A DNA stretch of 64,000 nucleotides from Lota lota (taxonomy: Eukaryota; Chordata; Actinopteri; Gadiformes; Lotidae). The position numbers were made by a program, and so were the translations under genes. Position 1 is the first letter of the stretch. Every line of letters starts with the position of its first letter. The stretch covers positions 3,070,285 through 3,134,284 of the forward strand of contig JACYXH010000278.1 of the NCBI GenBank assembly GCA_026745465.1, in the 5' to 3' direction. Below are positions 46,600 to 60,000 of the stretch, piece by piece. The notes below the pieces were generated by a model. The model had not been told where the DNA came from. It was given only the letters and a program-made list of their open reading frames with translations, and ran no database searches.

Positions 46600-46810
46600 C
46601 GCAGCGCTTGCTCTGCCTGTAGTTACGAGCTCCGATATCCAGTCGGCACAGAGAGTGGAGGAGAGCAAAAGCGTAGTAGGTTGACGAGCGAAGAAAATGG
46701 CGATTATGCAGGACAAATGCCTCCCCTCGTAGATGCTGCAAATGCGTTGAATTTCTTTAGCCTTACAGCCGGCTTTCATTTCCACTCTGTTGCACTTTAT
46801 ACTTTTTGAG
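46600..46810 (+). promoter_or_regulatory. tnrc6a: TNRC6A promoter and first non-coding exon
   Basis: This CpG-bearing sequence ends in a strong donor (TTTTTGAG before gtaagg at 46811). It carries an AAAATGGCG element like the YY1-type downstream motif of TATA-less promoters. No frame across the exon end links to the first coding exon through an ATG, so I treat it as 5' UTR. The assignment to TNRC6A is by position and orientation. Confidence 0.5.
46697..46732 (+). other. Upstream ORF in the TNRC6A leader
   Basis: An ATG in good context (aaaATGG) opens an 11-codon frame, MAIMQDKCLPS, ending TAG inside the putative first exon. Such short uORFs often lower translation of the main frame. Whether it is transcribed is unknown. 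Confidence 0.35.
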
Positions 46811-48327
46811 GTAAGGTGGCTTTCCGTGTTTTTGTGGGTGCGGGAAATGTTAATTTATCGAGCTACGCAGCAAAGCCGGGGCTGTGAAAGCAGACTGGCG
46901 TAGTCGAGTTTGCCCGCTGTTGTTTAGCCAATATAAGCTAACAGTGTTAGCTTAGCACTCGGAAGGATGCAGGTTTGACAATACGTTGCTCAGTAGAAAT
47001 ACAAATAATCTATTCTTAAAAGCCATGCAAACGTGTTCTAGTGTTTATTTGACTTGCCAACTCGACATTTGCAAGATGCGTCTACTGTTCGAGTATGATC
47101 TTGAAAATAGCTAGCAGTTGCTTAAGCTATCTTGCTAGTATACCATGCCAATGTACATCCAGTGTTGTCAATGTCGACATTTAATGTAATGTTGCATATT
47201 CGTCGTAAATATTCCTATTTTCTGCATTCTTTTTGAAGAGTCTTGGTGAATGAGTCCAGTGGACAGTTATTTTGAACAACATAACAGCGGAGGCTGGACA
47301 CTGCCTCCGTAGCTGACCGTAGGCTATAAAGTTACTAGGCATCGAAACGACTCGGGATACTAAGCCAAATGGGTGGATCTTCTTAACAGATGTCTTTTAT
47401 GTTCACTTTCTGTTTATGCGTATATTTTGTAAACTTGGTTCACCGTATGCAACTTTTGATGGTGGGGATATAACGAGCTACAGTTTGCGTTTCAACACCC
47501 TCTGTCGGCAGCATAGACTTGAAACAAGATTGTAATGTCGACGATACCTGCGTTACGTGCTTGTCTTCTCGATGTTTTTCGTTACTCCGTCCACTTCAGT
47601 GAACTGGTGGGAACGTTGGCAAAGCAAATGTAACAGACCGTCAAAGTCTGTACTGGTATTAACGTTGTAGATTTTTCTAGTTTTCGGCCATGAAAAGACG
47701 CAAGTCAAAGGAGAGGCCATGTTGGATTAGCTGCAAACCAGTCGACAGTTGAGGTAATGGCCGATCAGGACCCGAGCTGTAACCCCGATTTAAACAGATT
47801 GCTCTCGCTCCATCTTTCAGACACGCGCGCAGAAAAAGGCCTAGTTGCACGTGTTTGGCCAAGTTTGTTCATTACTTAGGGAGACCACGATATTCATTTG
47901 CAATGTCGTTTAACCTGCCACGGTCTTTCCACTAGGAAGTAGGTGAAATAGTTTCAGTTTTGTAGTCAATCGTTTCAAGCGTCCTGTGTGATAGGTTTCC
48001 CCCCTGAATGTTGTTTGACATAATATTATTGTCAAACAAAATTGTTATTGTATAATAGCCAACTTGTATCAGCTTGGAGCCGTCTGCTTGGAGTAGGCTT
48101 CCTGTATTGAGAGACCAACAGCACAATCGCCTACCTCCAGATTTAGTGTGACAAGCAACTATTATATAGCTGTAATAAAACCACAGTAAAGCAAATTTTG
48201 AGCCTGTGTGAGTTGTGCTTTATTATTGTGAAAAACACTTTGTTTAAGACTTATGTTTTGTTTATATAATTATGAAAACAAACCCTCAAATAAAAAAAAT
48301 ATCCTATTGTGTTTTGACTCCATTTAG
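46811..48327 (+). other. TNRC6A intron 1 (putative)
   Basis: The sequence lies between the leader exon and the first coding exon. No in-frame ATG exon ending in ..ATGAG was found here, although the human N-terminus would predict one. Confidence 0.4.
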
Positions 48328-48379
48328 AGATTTGGATTTGGAAGCTGTGGCCACCAAAGAAACTGAAGAGTCAAAACAG
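48328..48379 (+). CDS. tnrc6a: TNRC6A first recognised coding exon
   Basis: It encodes DLDLEAVATKETEESKQ, aligned with the human N-terminus MRELEAKATKDVERN. It begins with the last base of a split codon, so an initiator-bearing exon must lie upstream. The acceptor is catttag and the donor gtgagt. Confidence 0.75.
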
Positions 48380-51300
48380 GTGAGTGTCAAAGTCTGTGCA
48401 TATGTATTATTTAACATAATATAATGAAAGCGTGTGATATTAGACACAGCTGTTTGCCTGTCTTTTCTGGTTGGTTCCCTTTAGCTTAGCGTGTGTCTGA
48501 CCTCAACTCATTTGTATGCCAGAAGCCTTATGGTTTGTAAAGGTGGGTGTGTGTTTCAGTGCGACACAGGAGAAGCGGCTGTTGCTTGTGTAAGCACATG
48601 TAGTTCCGTTTGTGTTGAATCGGGGGGTCTAGGTCGACCCGGGCGGCAATGCGCTGAGTAAGCATTGCGGTTTTAAAACTAAATGAGAAGCCAGGGTGCG
48701 GGCGTTTTTGTGTCCGGCAAGGTGTTTGTGTAGCTCATTGTGGTCCATACAGTTGGTTTAGATGCAGACACACAAAGGCACACAACTAGACTATCATTAC
48801 GCTCCATGGAGTCCATTCTGTTTTGCGTTACAAAATCTGGTTTATTTCAGATTATGATTGTCTATCCTTGTTTTCAATAAAGGTTATGTTTTCACATGTC
48901 GACCAATAAACATTAGCCCCTCCTGTTATGGCTCCTACCGTACTTCTCAAGCGAGTATGCTTTGCATTGTGAATATCGGGTCACATCATTTTTTTATTTG
49001 TTGTCCTCTCTGCTTGAGGCAAATCATGGCTGACATGTATTTAATCAAATGATTAGGAGTAAAAAGGAAATGGGTACAAAGGAAGGTGAAATGTTTTTTT
49101 TTAAATTAATTAAATATTAAATATTTGTACAATTAATTTGGTCTACATCTGTAGCCACATCACACTGTACTGCCTGCTTTTTTTTTAAATATTTAGTTAG
49201 GTACATCAGCATGCCAAAGAAAAGCATATATATTTTTGATTGATAGCAGCCTTAATAAAACTAAATGGGTTATTAGACTATGTGATGTATATATATTCTA
49301 TCGTACAGTGTGTTACATGGTTTAGTATGACAATTAACATGGCAATCTCTCTTTTATTGTACAAGTAGAGATTTATGGGTACAGATGAGTTCTGAAAACC
49401 TATTGTATTATATTAGATAATGGAAGTATTAGCAATACATTGGTTGCCCATTATTGGTCTGTTTGATTTTGTAGTTAAAAATAGGTGAAGGTATCATATA
49501 TAAAATACCAAAATGATAACAATACATAGGGTAAAAGGGATACAACCCCAATGATGCACATGTTGTCTCGCACATAGTCTTGGTGTCACATGACTGCTGA
49601 CTGTCTTTAGATGCAGGGCTTCAGAGTCTCCAGAAGGGATTTGTGGTGGGACCTCCCAAATGCAAATTAATGTAAATGATGCACTTGTGCTGATGTAAAT
49701 TAGCCATGCGACTACCCATCACTTGTTCTTTTTTGGGGGATGGCTGAAGCTTTGAATCTGTGCTTGCAAATTGTAAAAGTATGAACTTTGACCTGTTGCA
49801 AAGGGTACTAAAAGCTAACTAGAGCCAGTTTATGGGTGCATTGTTTATGCAAAGATCCATTCATGTGTTATTGTGAATTTTACCAACATGGATGCACTGA
49901 TGAATTTTGGTTGAAATGCATTTTGGTTGAACCAAATGAGAATCTTTAAACTTAGACCCATTGACAAAGTAAAGGAAATATTTAAAGGGGCAGTGAATCC
50001 GAATTGTGTTGTTTTAAACGTGGTTATGTCTTGTATGAGGTGTAACATAGTATCTATTCCAATTTGTCATTGTTACGGCTGTTATCAACTGGCATAAGAC
50101 CGTAATTTAGGGAAAAGAGGTGTAAACCCCTATTTCTTTTGCTGCCAACTAGTTTTTGAACGTCATACTCCACTCCAAACTAAAGTGGCGTTCTGTTTTT
50201 AACGTTTCTGAGGCACTTGACATCACAACGAAAGGACACAGATGGCGAGTTTTGTGTGGATTTGTGAAGCTCCGCCTGGGCAGCGGTTAATGTTGATGGC
50301 CGTAACCGAGGAAGAGCTAAGCTTCTCGGGTAACTGATAGTATAACGCCAAGGCGTGTGGTGCATTTCATATACAACACTGCTCATTAAAACACTCATAC
50401 CCAACGACGGTACTAGCTTAAAAAATAGAAGCTCAAAATTAGTGTGGGTCATTACCATGGGGATAACTACCCCCACCCCCCTCTTCTTGGAACTCTCGGC
50501 CCAACAATATTTTTTAAGCTCAGGTTTGGAATTCAAACTGAAACAGTGGATTCCATTACACTTCAAGTACTGCTTCCTTTAGACCAATGTTTTTCGTCCT
50601 GTGGTTTTCGACCTGTTTTCCGTTGCTGTTTTGCGTACATTTTTGTTTGCTAAATGAACACACTGGGAGCATAATCAGCGTTGCTGACTTCTCCAACTGT
50701 TTCCCACTGGCCATGGCCCTCTTGTAATAATAATTGTGTACGAAGGGGGTGGTGGCACTCTTTGCTCAGCCACTCAATGTGTATTTATAAAAAAAAAACA
50801 TACCGTTTGCATATGAGGTGCTCTGCGAAAGGGCTTGATGACAATTTAGTGGTACAACTAAAGTCAAAGTTTGGGAACCTACTGCTTTAGACTACTGGCA
50901 TAGCTTGTTTTGGCTGAGCGCCGTTACACTCCCAACCCCACTGCCCAGCGTTGCAAAAATATTACAAATAACCTTTTCAAACTATTTATTTCCATCCCCG
51001 TGTCTCTTCTCATCTCTCCAGTCTACACAAATAAAACAAATAGCCTATTAATAGTGGCATATGGCACCTTAACGATTCACGTTTTTTATTAAGTCAAGAA
51101 GAAACTGTTTGGTTTTTAGTTCTAGGGTCTGCGTTGTGCCCTTCAGCAACTTTATCTTCATTTTCTGCTTCATGGAAAAAAATCACTGGTCTTCTGCAGT
51201 TCGGTCCTCTCTAGACAGTTATTCCTATGTTTTAAAATGCATTTAATATCTTCTAACAAAGCAGCGCTATTTAGAGACCATGCTATGTTTAGAGTTAGAG

Positions 51301-54300
51301 ACCCAAGAGTTTCAAGTCGAAACTGTTGTGTATCCAACGGTAAGCACCGCAACAAACACAACCCTCGCTGTTTCTCCCAGCCATGATCTTTGGAACAAAT
51401 AGCTGATTTTAGTAGTCAAGTAGTCACTGATTGGACTTGTCTCTGGCAAGATAGAAAATGGGAAGGTTATATTTTTTTTTTGAATGTTGTTACTCTCCAT
51501 TTCTGGCACTTTATTCACCGCAAGGTTACAGTATTTAGAAGTTATATTCAGTTCAATGTTGCTTAAAATGTCCTTCGCCTCGCGATTTGACTTGAAGTTA
51601 TTTTGAAGTACCCTTTTCAGTAATGGTGGAAATTGCATGTCTAAATTGACAATTTAATAGTTGGTAATCCAACTATTATATTAATATTACTACCCTAAGT
51701 CACAGTCTCGTACTAATAAAAGGTTCAAACATGTAAATGATTAACTGAAATATGTAAGTGGTACCTACTTCTGGTGGCCACCCATTTATTTCTTTAACTT
51801 GGCTTAGTCTTTCTTCCACTCTACTCTGCTAGTTGGTGGTGAAGTTCTGGGCCTTCCCCCCCCAATGTCAGGTCAGCTGTATCCGTTAGGGGAGCCCATT
51901 GTTCTGCTCAGGAACAGATGCTATCATGTGTGTGTGTGCATTTGATTTTTGTGCTCTCTTAGGGCCTCTAACAGGCTCTGTTGTTTTTGTTGTTACTGCT
52001 TTCGAACCTAAAGACATCTGCTAAAGCCCTTGATTGCTGAGATGAAATGAAGCTCTCTGTGGGTAAAGGTGGGAATAACTTGTGATTAGGGGGCCACAGG
52101 CAGAGCCTGTGATGACAAGAGTAGGGGTCAAGTAGTCCTGTTGGAAACATGGCCGGGGGTGGGGGGGGGGGGGGGGGTAGTCTCAGCGACTAGTCAAAGC
52201 TGGCATTCAAATGTGTCTCAGGTTATCCAGTTGCAACTGGACGGCTACAAATACACAAATGCATCTGAGGTGCATTCAAGACTCGACAGTGTCCTATTCC
52301 AAAAACCTCTTGGGAGTTCCTTGCCACATCAGAGTACATTGTCACTTTAGTGTGAAACACTTAAGATTTTACTTAAGTATCTGCAGAACTTCAATGATCT
52401 CAGTGATGGATTGGCACTGTAACAGACTGGTTTAGTCTATTGTAGGGATGGAAGATGCTGGTCGAAGTGGTACTGTGAATATATTTATTGTCAGGGCACA
52501 GATACAGCCTGATAACATTGTGGTGATTGTTTCTTCAACACAGTATATCTGTTGTGAATTCTACAGTGGATTTCGAAAGCGACAGTGACTGATTGTAACT
52601 TGATGTGCCTGCACATCTCTGTGCGAATGACATCCCAAGAGACAGAATTGATCTATAATGCATTTGTGTAGCCATGATTCAATTTTGAATGTGTGCAGAC
52701 CGTAGGCACCTGTTTGATTGAGCAGTCCTGCTGGTTGAGAGGAGAGCAAGTGAATGTGCCCCCACCTCTCCTCCTCACCAGTCCATCTGTTATAGACAGG
52801 TACCACAGCAGAGCACTGCCTTAATCCCATTATCAGATTAGATTGTAGGCCAATAGGCTGCAGATTTTTCTGGCTGCTTAATTGTTGTGCTACACTAACA
52901 AACTCTGGGGGGTCGAGGAGTCCAGAAGACCATGACTAATTGTCCATTAATATTCAAACCTCCTTATCCATATAAATAAGTTTTGCTTCATGAGGTTTAT
53001 TAGAATGGAGAAGAGGACATTGTGAAACTCTTAATACCTAGGGCTCGTTACCGGACCTCCAAACCTTTTAGGTACCCACCGAAACACATCAGTACTACCA
53101 AGACCCAAAACGTGTCGTTTCGGTTCTTAATTGGTGTGAACGTGTATAAACGGGTCACACAACTACACTTAACTTTCGGTAGTAAATCCTGCTGTCGTTT
53201 TAATGTCAGTGATTGGAATTTCTCTCTATTACATATTGCTTTCCCTTTGCTTGCTATTAAAAGAGAAAACAAAACTTAACTGAATTAAGGTTACAAATGT
53301 TACCGTGGTTCTAGGAATTCCGGAGGAAGGAATGAAATGGAACCCTTGCCTCCATACCTACATTTTTGTTTTGTCAGTACCTTAAACTCAAAGTTAGATA
53401 CTATGGCTTCAACGATAAGTCGATTAATCAATTAGTGGATAAATAGAAAATGTATTGAATCTTATTTTGATAGTCGATTAATCGGTTTAGTCAAAAATCA
53501 AGTAGGCAAACTTTTTAAAAAAATATTTGCTCCTTAATGTTTCAGTTCAAATTAGGGCTGTCAACGTTGGCGCAGTAACGCTCGTGAATCTGGAAACCAA
53601 AACAAATTAATGCACGTCCTTGTTTTTTGCCTAATGTCTCTAACTTGGACCCATGTTGGATCTGCCAGCTTGCTGGCAGATCGCCTGGAGTCCGCTTGCT
53701 TACTATCATCTGATTTTTGGAAGGTTAATTATAAAGAGCTATAACTTTGGCTACGTTTACCACTTAAATATTTAGCACCCCTCATTGGAAAGATACTAAA
53801 CGCCTCCCTCACTAGTGGTGAGGTAACTAGAGCTCCCCTGTGGAATAGGGCAATCGTTGAAAAGGCTTAGTTAGACCATAGGTCACAGTAGTGAGAGGTG
53901 TAGTTCAGCGTATTCTACCAGGGTATTTATTTTTTTACTCATCTGCCACAATAATTTAATGTATTTTGAATTGAAATATCCTAATTTGGGGTCTTTCCAA
54001 GCAAAGTTTTGATAATGTGATTAATCACAGCATTATCGTGTGATTAATCTGATGCATTTTTTTATCAATTGACAGATTATTAATTCAAATATTTGGTACA
54101 CGGATGATTAGAAAAGGAGTAGTATTGTTTTTCTTTGCTTGTTGGCTGCTTGTGAGACAAAGCAAGCACATTTAAGACATCACCTTGGACTGCACTGGTA
54201 ACTTGTGATGGCATTTGCAATTATTTGACATTTTATAGACATAAATGATAAATCGATCAATCCGAAAAATAATATTTTGATGAATCGACATTGAAAATAA

Positions 54301-56947
54301 TCGTCGACTTCATTAAAGGGGTTGGAGCATTCCTTTATTTTCAGTGAGTGAACTTGAGCCAGAAATTACAACTCAAAAACTTAGAAATAGTTTTGATACC
54401 CCTGGGATGCTGATCTTATGTCTCTGTGTTGAATAGAGTTTAAATCCAAAAATCCCCCATTAATATATGAATATTCTTGGCTTCACACTTTTAAGTTCCC
54501 TTTAGCAAGTAATATGCAACTAACAGAACAAAGGCAATGCACTTATCTTTCAACATACATTTAATCTATTAAACAATGTTGTTTAACATCCCTTATGTTT
54601 CCCCACAGGGAACCCACTCACAGAGGGAAGAACAGTGGCTGGAAGAGAGACAAAGAGTGACGAGGAAAGAGCATAAGACAACACAGAAGTGGACAACAGG
54701 TGAGACAAGAGTAGTTACTCCACTAATCTCATGAAGTAATGTCCCTTATCAAATGCTGCACCAACCCTGGGCCCTAGCTCTTTTTTATAATTATATTACC
54801 TTGCTATGCCTTCACATGGAGCAGCATAGCACTAGGAAGCCAAATAACAGAACAATTGAAATTAATGTACGTTTTGGGAAAAGGTTTAAGTTAAATAAAC
54901 CAAAAATGATGTACAAAGTGTCTGAAATGGAAATTGCAAACCACGTCCGCAGCCTACTGTCAATGCTAAAACCCTTCTTTTTTGTTGTGATGACGATGCT
55001 TGACGTCATCATTAGTGTTGACCTCAATAATGACTGCCTGGCGTCCTCTGCTTTTCACTGGTAGCAACGGTTGCTGTGTATGAATTGACTCGACGTCACA
55101 CAGGGGATTTATTCTGTGGCAGTGAGTGCGCTATTATTCTTTCGGCAGGAGCTTCCGGTTATTGTTAAAGTATGTTCTTAGGTAAATGGGTGCAGCAAAT
55201 AGCACACATCACAAGCATGTAATCGCATAGCAACCGCATCATTCTCTTCTGACCTCATAGGCTACAAGCGCACCAAAAGTATTGCGGTAATGTATTCATG
55301 ATTGGACCTTCGAGCTGCATACCTATCCACGTGATAAAGAATGTGGGTAAAGGAAATGGGATTCCTTAGTGTTTAACTAGGAAGCCAACAATATTTGTGT
55401 TTTTACTTTAAATTGCAATTGCTAAATGTATTAGTGACGACCATAACAACAATGTTGGTTACAAGTACACCAAATAATTATATATTTTTTGTATGTCAAT
55501 TATAATAACACAATCCAAAAGGATATAGAGGCTTAAGATACAGGAATTCCATAACATTTGAATCCTGGTAAATAGAAAATAGTGATTTAAGGAGAGCTAA
55601 TACTTTGCAAAGAGTCGTGGGATTATTTCATGGTGGATCTAACCAGAGAGTTGAGATTGCATGCAACACAAGGACGTAAATCAACACCACTATAAGTCAA
55701 GAACAGTTGATTGATCCATGCGTGTTGATCTTGTCAAACTGAGTAAGAAAGTCAAAAATATATTGGATATTCACGCTCATTAATCAAGCCTTCTGAGGCA
55801 GGGAAATAATCTCACCGGCCGTGGAAAAGAGAGGCGATCCCCGATCAGGTTCCAGCCGTTAACCCCCCTAGGCCCATTGTTGGATCGCTTAGTGTGCCTC
55901 TCGCTTCCGCGGAAAACATTAAATTTTTTATCCAGGAAGCACAGAATAATCGATTGAACTGGCAGTCGGTCGACTTCGAAAAGTCGACCGATACACGACG
56001 AGTGGATGAACAGGCAGGGGTTTTAGTTGATTAGCCATGGGGCTGTCAGTCCTCGTCCAAGTAAAAAAAGCTTCTATGATGAGAGCCTCAATGACCATTG
56101 TTTTATTGTTTAGACCATTATGACTATGATTATTTACGTTACGTTGTTTAAGGCAATTTGCATGGATCCTTCTGTTAACTTATACAAGGCAATCAACCCA
56201 ATGACTTTGTAACAGTCCCGGTCTGTACTACGTCACGTTGTTCTGGATGCTCAGGGTTCATTCCTTATCTCTCTCGCCTCAACCCCATCTACTGGCCTGG
56301 CCTCATGTAGGAGTGGCAAACAAGGGGCCTAAAAGAGTGACTAGCCCTTAACTAGCTTGTAGAACTAATGTTTTGCTTCCATGAATATATGACTAACACA
56401 TATCTTATGGGAAGTTAATGCATACACTTCATGTTTATTTACTGGGGAGAAGTGTGTGTGTGTGTGTATATATGTATTTTTTATTTATGTCGGGACATGG
56501 TTACCTCCCCTTCCTCATGTGTCAGGTATAGTGGGAGTCAAAAGACCATGTGATGTACGTGTGCTTGTCATATAACTCCACATACTCATGCTGGAGTCAC
56601 ACAAGAATCATCTCACACTTGTTGCCTTGAATATATATTTTGCTGTAATGTTTTTGGTCGCCTCCAATACGTTGAATGTTTGGTTGATATCATATTTTTC
56701 AACCAAGCTGTTTTTATGGGAGGGTGGGAGGACTGCTGCTTGTACAGTATATTGACTAATCTTTAATTAGCTACCAAACCTTTATAGCCCATGCTTTTGA
56801 ACACCTGTGTTGTAGCCTATGTTAACATTTAGAAAACCCGTTTTGTAGAATGCTCCTTCTCAGCTCTTAAATCCATGTGCATTGATCTGTCCAGTAGAGG
56901 AAAAACCGAGAATAGAGGGGAATATCGTGTCAATTTTTGTTATGCTC

Positions 56948-57022
<75 letters not shown>

Positions 57023-60000
57023 TGTTTTCTCACCCTGTGTGAGCAGTCACATTTTTGGTTAAAGCCGTGTTTGGACAGGCCTCAAAGGAATTTGTTGCGT
57101 TTGTATATGTCACTATGACAATTAGGGCTCCGCTAATAACCACTCCTTATCACTCCGTTACCGATATTATTTGTCAAAAGGACTTTGTTGTACCCATTCT
57201 GCTGAAGAGCATTTAGCATAAGCTTGCTCTCGCCACAGTGTAAACAATAGCAATGGCACTTCTGTCTTTGTGCTACTGTTTATTGTTTACGTTTGTGGCG
57301 AGGTACTCTAAGGCTAAATGCTCTGCGGCAAGAATCTGCCGAAGAGCATTTTGGCAGATAACATATAGCTAGATGAGATGCCTCCCAGTTTCCCAAAGTC
57401 TGAATTTATAGAACATAGATGACTGAGCCAAAAACACCCATCATTCATGCTGTCACACATTCAATGCTTTAAATGAAAAATGACTGAATGCACATAGCAC
57501 CATGACTATTTAGTGGTGCTGGGCAGCTCTGAATTTTGCGATAGTATACAGGTTTGGATGCAATCATCAAAAACCTTTTATGAATTCATGGATGTGTTTT
57601 TATAGGCCTATGTGTGTCGGCCCTTCACATCAGAAACGGGCTGCTCTTAAAGTGGAGAACGTTTTTTTTTTTTTTCCTTAAATGAACTGCCTGTGGCTAA
57701 CCGCAGTTAGCAGTGTTTTGTCAGCCATTGTGTTTCTTAGTGTGACCTTTTTTAATGAGTCAGAATTTATTTAGGTCAGTGTCCTTTGAGGTTAGTGTTG
57801 AGTCCAAGGCTTGAATACTGGGCAGGATTCCTGTGCTTGCAGCTTCTCGAAAATGACCTCTGTGTAGGCGTGTGTCCCAACTACATTCCTTTTTAAATCC
57901 CCTAGTGGATGACGGCAAAGGAATACTTTCACTTGTACTGCCCCCGTGTGACCCTTAGTTTAATCATCCATGTCCCATTCTGGATAGATGTATAGATACT
58001 GTATGCCTCTTACTCTTTCCATTTAAAATGTCATTTGTCACGGTTTGTATATTTGAATGCCTTTGCCTATGGTACTGACTTCATTCGCTGGCCCTTTTTC
58101 TTCTGTCGTTACACCCTCCCCCTTCTGTAAGTGGAGACCAGTATCTGGGAGACAGCCAAGTACCAGGAGCTCCGATAAAAGCCTCCCTTGGAGGGCGACT
58201 GATCTGAAGGAACAGACTGTACCGTGTGCTGAACTAAACATGCGTTCACGCACATAAATGCTCACACGCACACACAGCGCAACAGCAAACATGCAAGGGA
58301 AGGGGAAGGAATCCCTGCCCCCCCCCCCCCCCCCCCCCCCATACGGTCATTTGCATATTCCTGACACACCCACCGCCCGATTGTCCACCATGTAGGAGGG
58401 GGAACTGACTGCCTTCTGTTAATGCCAGTTCTCGCCATCTCAATTTTTTATTTTGTTTTGTTTGTATTGTGTCGTGCTTTACTCCCTTATAAGGATAACA
58501 AACCGCCTCCTCACTGTTAACAGAGCCTGTAGTCAGAAGCCTCATGGTTGAGGAAGGGCCATGTCAGAGTTCCATGGAAGGAATCAGCTCTGTGTAGTTG
58601 CACTGGGCACAGCAACACTGGCTAAAACTTGTGGACGCCATGTCTTGTAGAATCTTATCCTTCTGATATATATTTTTTTATCCAGAATTTGATGGATTCA
58701 ATTGTATACTTTGTGTTCTTCTCAGATATATTTATTTTCTGGAAATTCAGACTTTTTTGTAGTTTCATTTTTGTTTTGACGATTTCATGTTAAATACAAA
58801 TGGTAGCCATTGCTAGCCCTTACCTCTCAGCTGAGATACAGCTCTTGGTTCTGCATACTATATACATTTCTGTTTGCTCTGGTTTGTATGCTCAGTTATG
58901 GGGGGGGTTTGTGGCTGGCGGTAAACAGAGAGGTCGCTCTTTGAACGAGAAGTATAAAAATAGATCTGTGTATCACTGCTGCAGCCAGAGAAAGCCAGCA
59001 CTGCTATCTAACCTGCTCCCTAAAAAGGTCAGCCACACACACTTAGACCTACTCCCTTTCTAATACACTAGCTTAATATCACTCAGCAATGTAGGTCTGC
59101 TTGTCAACCCTCTTATCCTTATCCTCATCCTCACATACTAATTCTTACCCACTTACCTCCAAGTCTTGGTTCTCCCCTCCCTTTCTATAAGCGGTTTTTG
59201 TTGCCATGGCATCCCAGGGCAGTGTTGCCAGCCACCCAGCCAAAAGCCTCTTGTGTAACGCTAATCTAGTCTACTCAACACTCACTGGCTCTACACACAA
59301 GTAAACCTCAAGAGGAAGGTATGGTGAGGAGAATGTCAATCTTGTCTCCGACTCCCCCTGCCTCTCCTCTGCCTTGTCTCAGTGTAATCTACACTTGGGT
59401 ACACACTCAAACACTCATCCTCACCCTCAACGCTGGCAGCGGGTTAGTGGTCTGCCATTGCGCCTGGGACAGTTTTACATGTACTCATTCACTGAAGAGG
59501 GAACTCTCGTTTTCCCCCTGAAGAGGAAATACGTGCTGTCACTCCAGCAGCTTCTTTTGTTCAGTTTTGGTTCAGCGTGTCGATACAAGCGGTTGTATTG
59601 ACAGTGGGGTCTGGGAAGAATGGGAAAACTGGCAGACGGGATGTGTATGAACAGCATTGGAAAGGGACAGGACCTCGCCATCAGAATGTCCTTGCCCTTG
59701 CCCTTGTCCTTGTGTGTGTTAGGACAGGAAATCGTCAGAGTTTTTGCGGGGTTTCGAGTGTCGGTATTTGTTGGACCCCTGCGTGGTGCACTGCTACATT
59801 CAAATGTCCACGCCCCCATCTCACAATGGTGCCTTGATTTGGATGTGTCTGAAGACGCATCAGAGATGTCTTGTGCTTGCTGTTAATGAGAGAACATACC
59901 CCAGATCACTCCCAGCCTGACCCTATGACAAGATTACCTTGGCTTTGACCTTGACACATGAGCAAAGGATGGCTCTGGCAGCTGTTATAGGTTGATGAGA

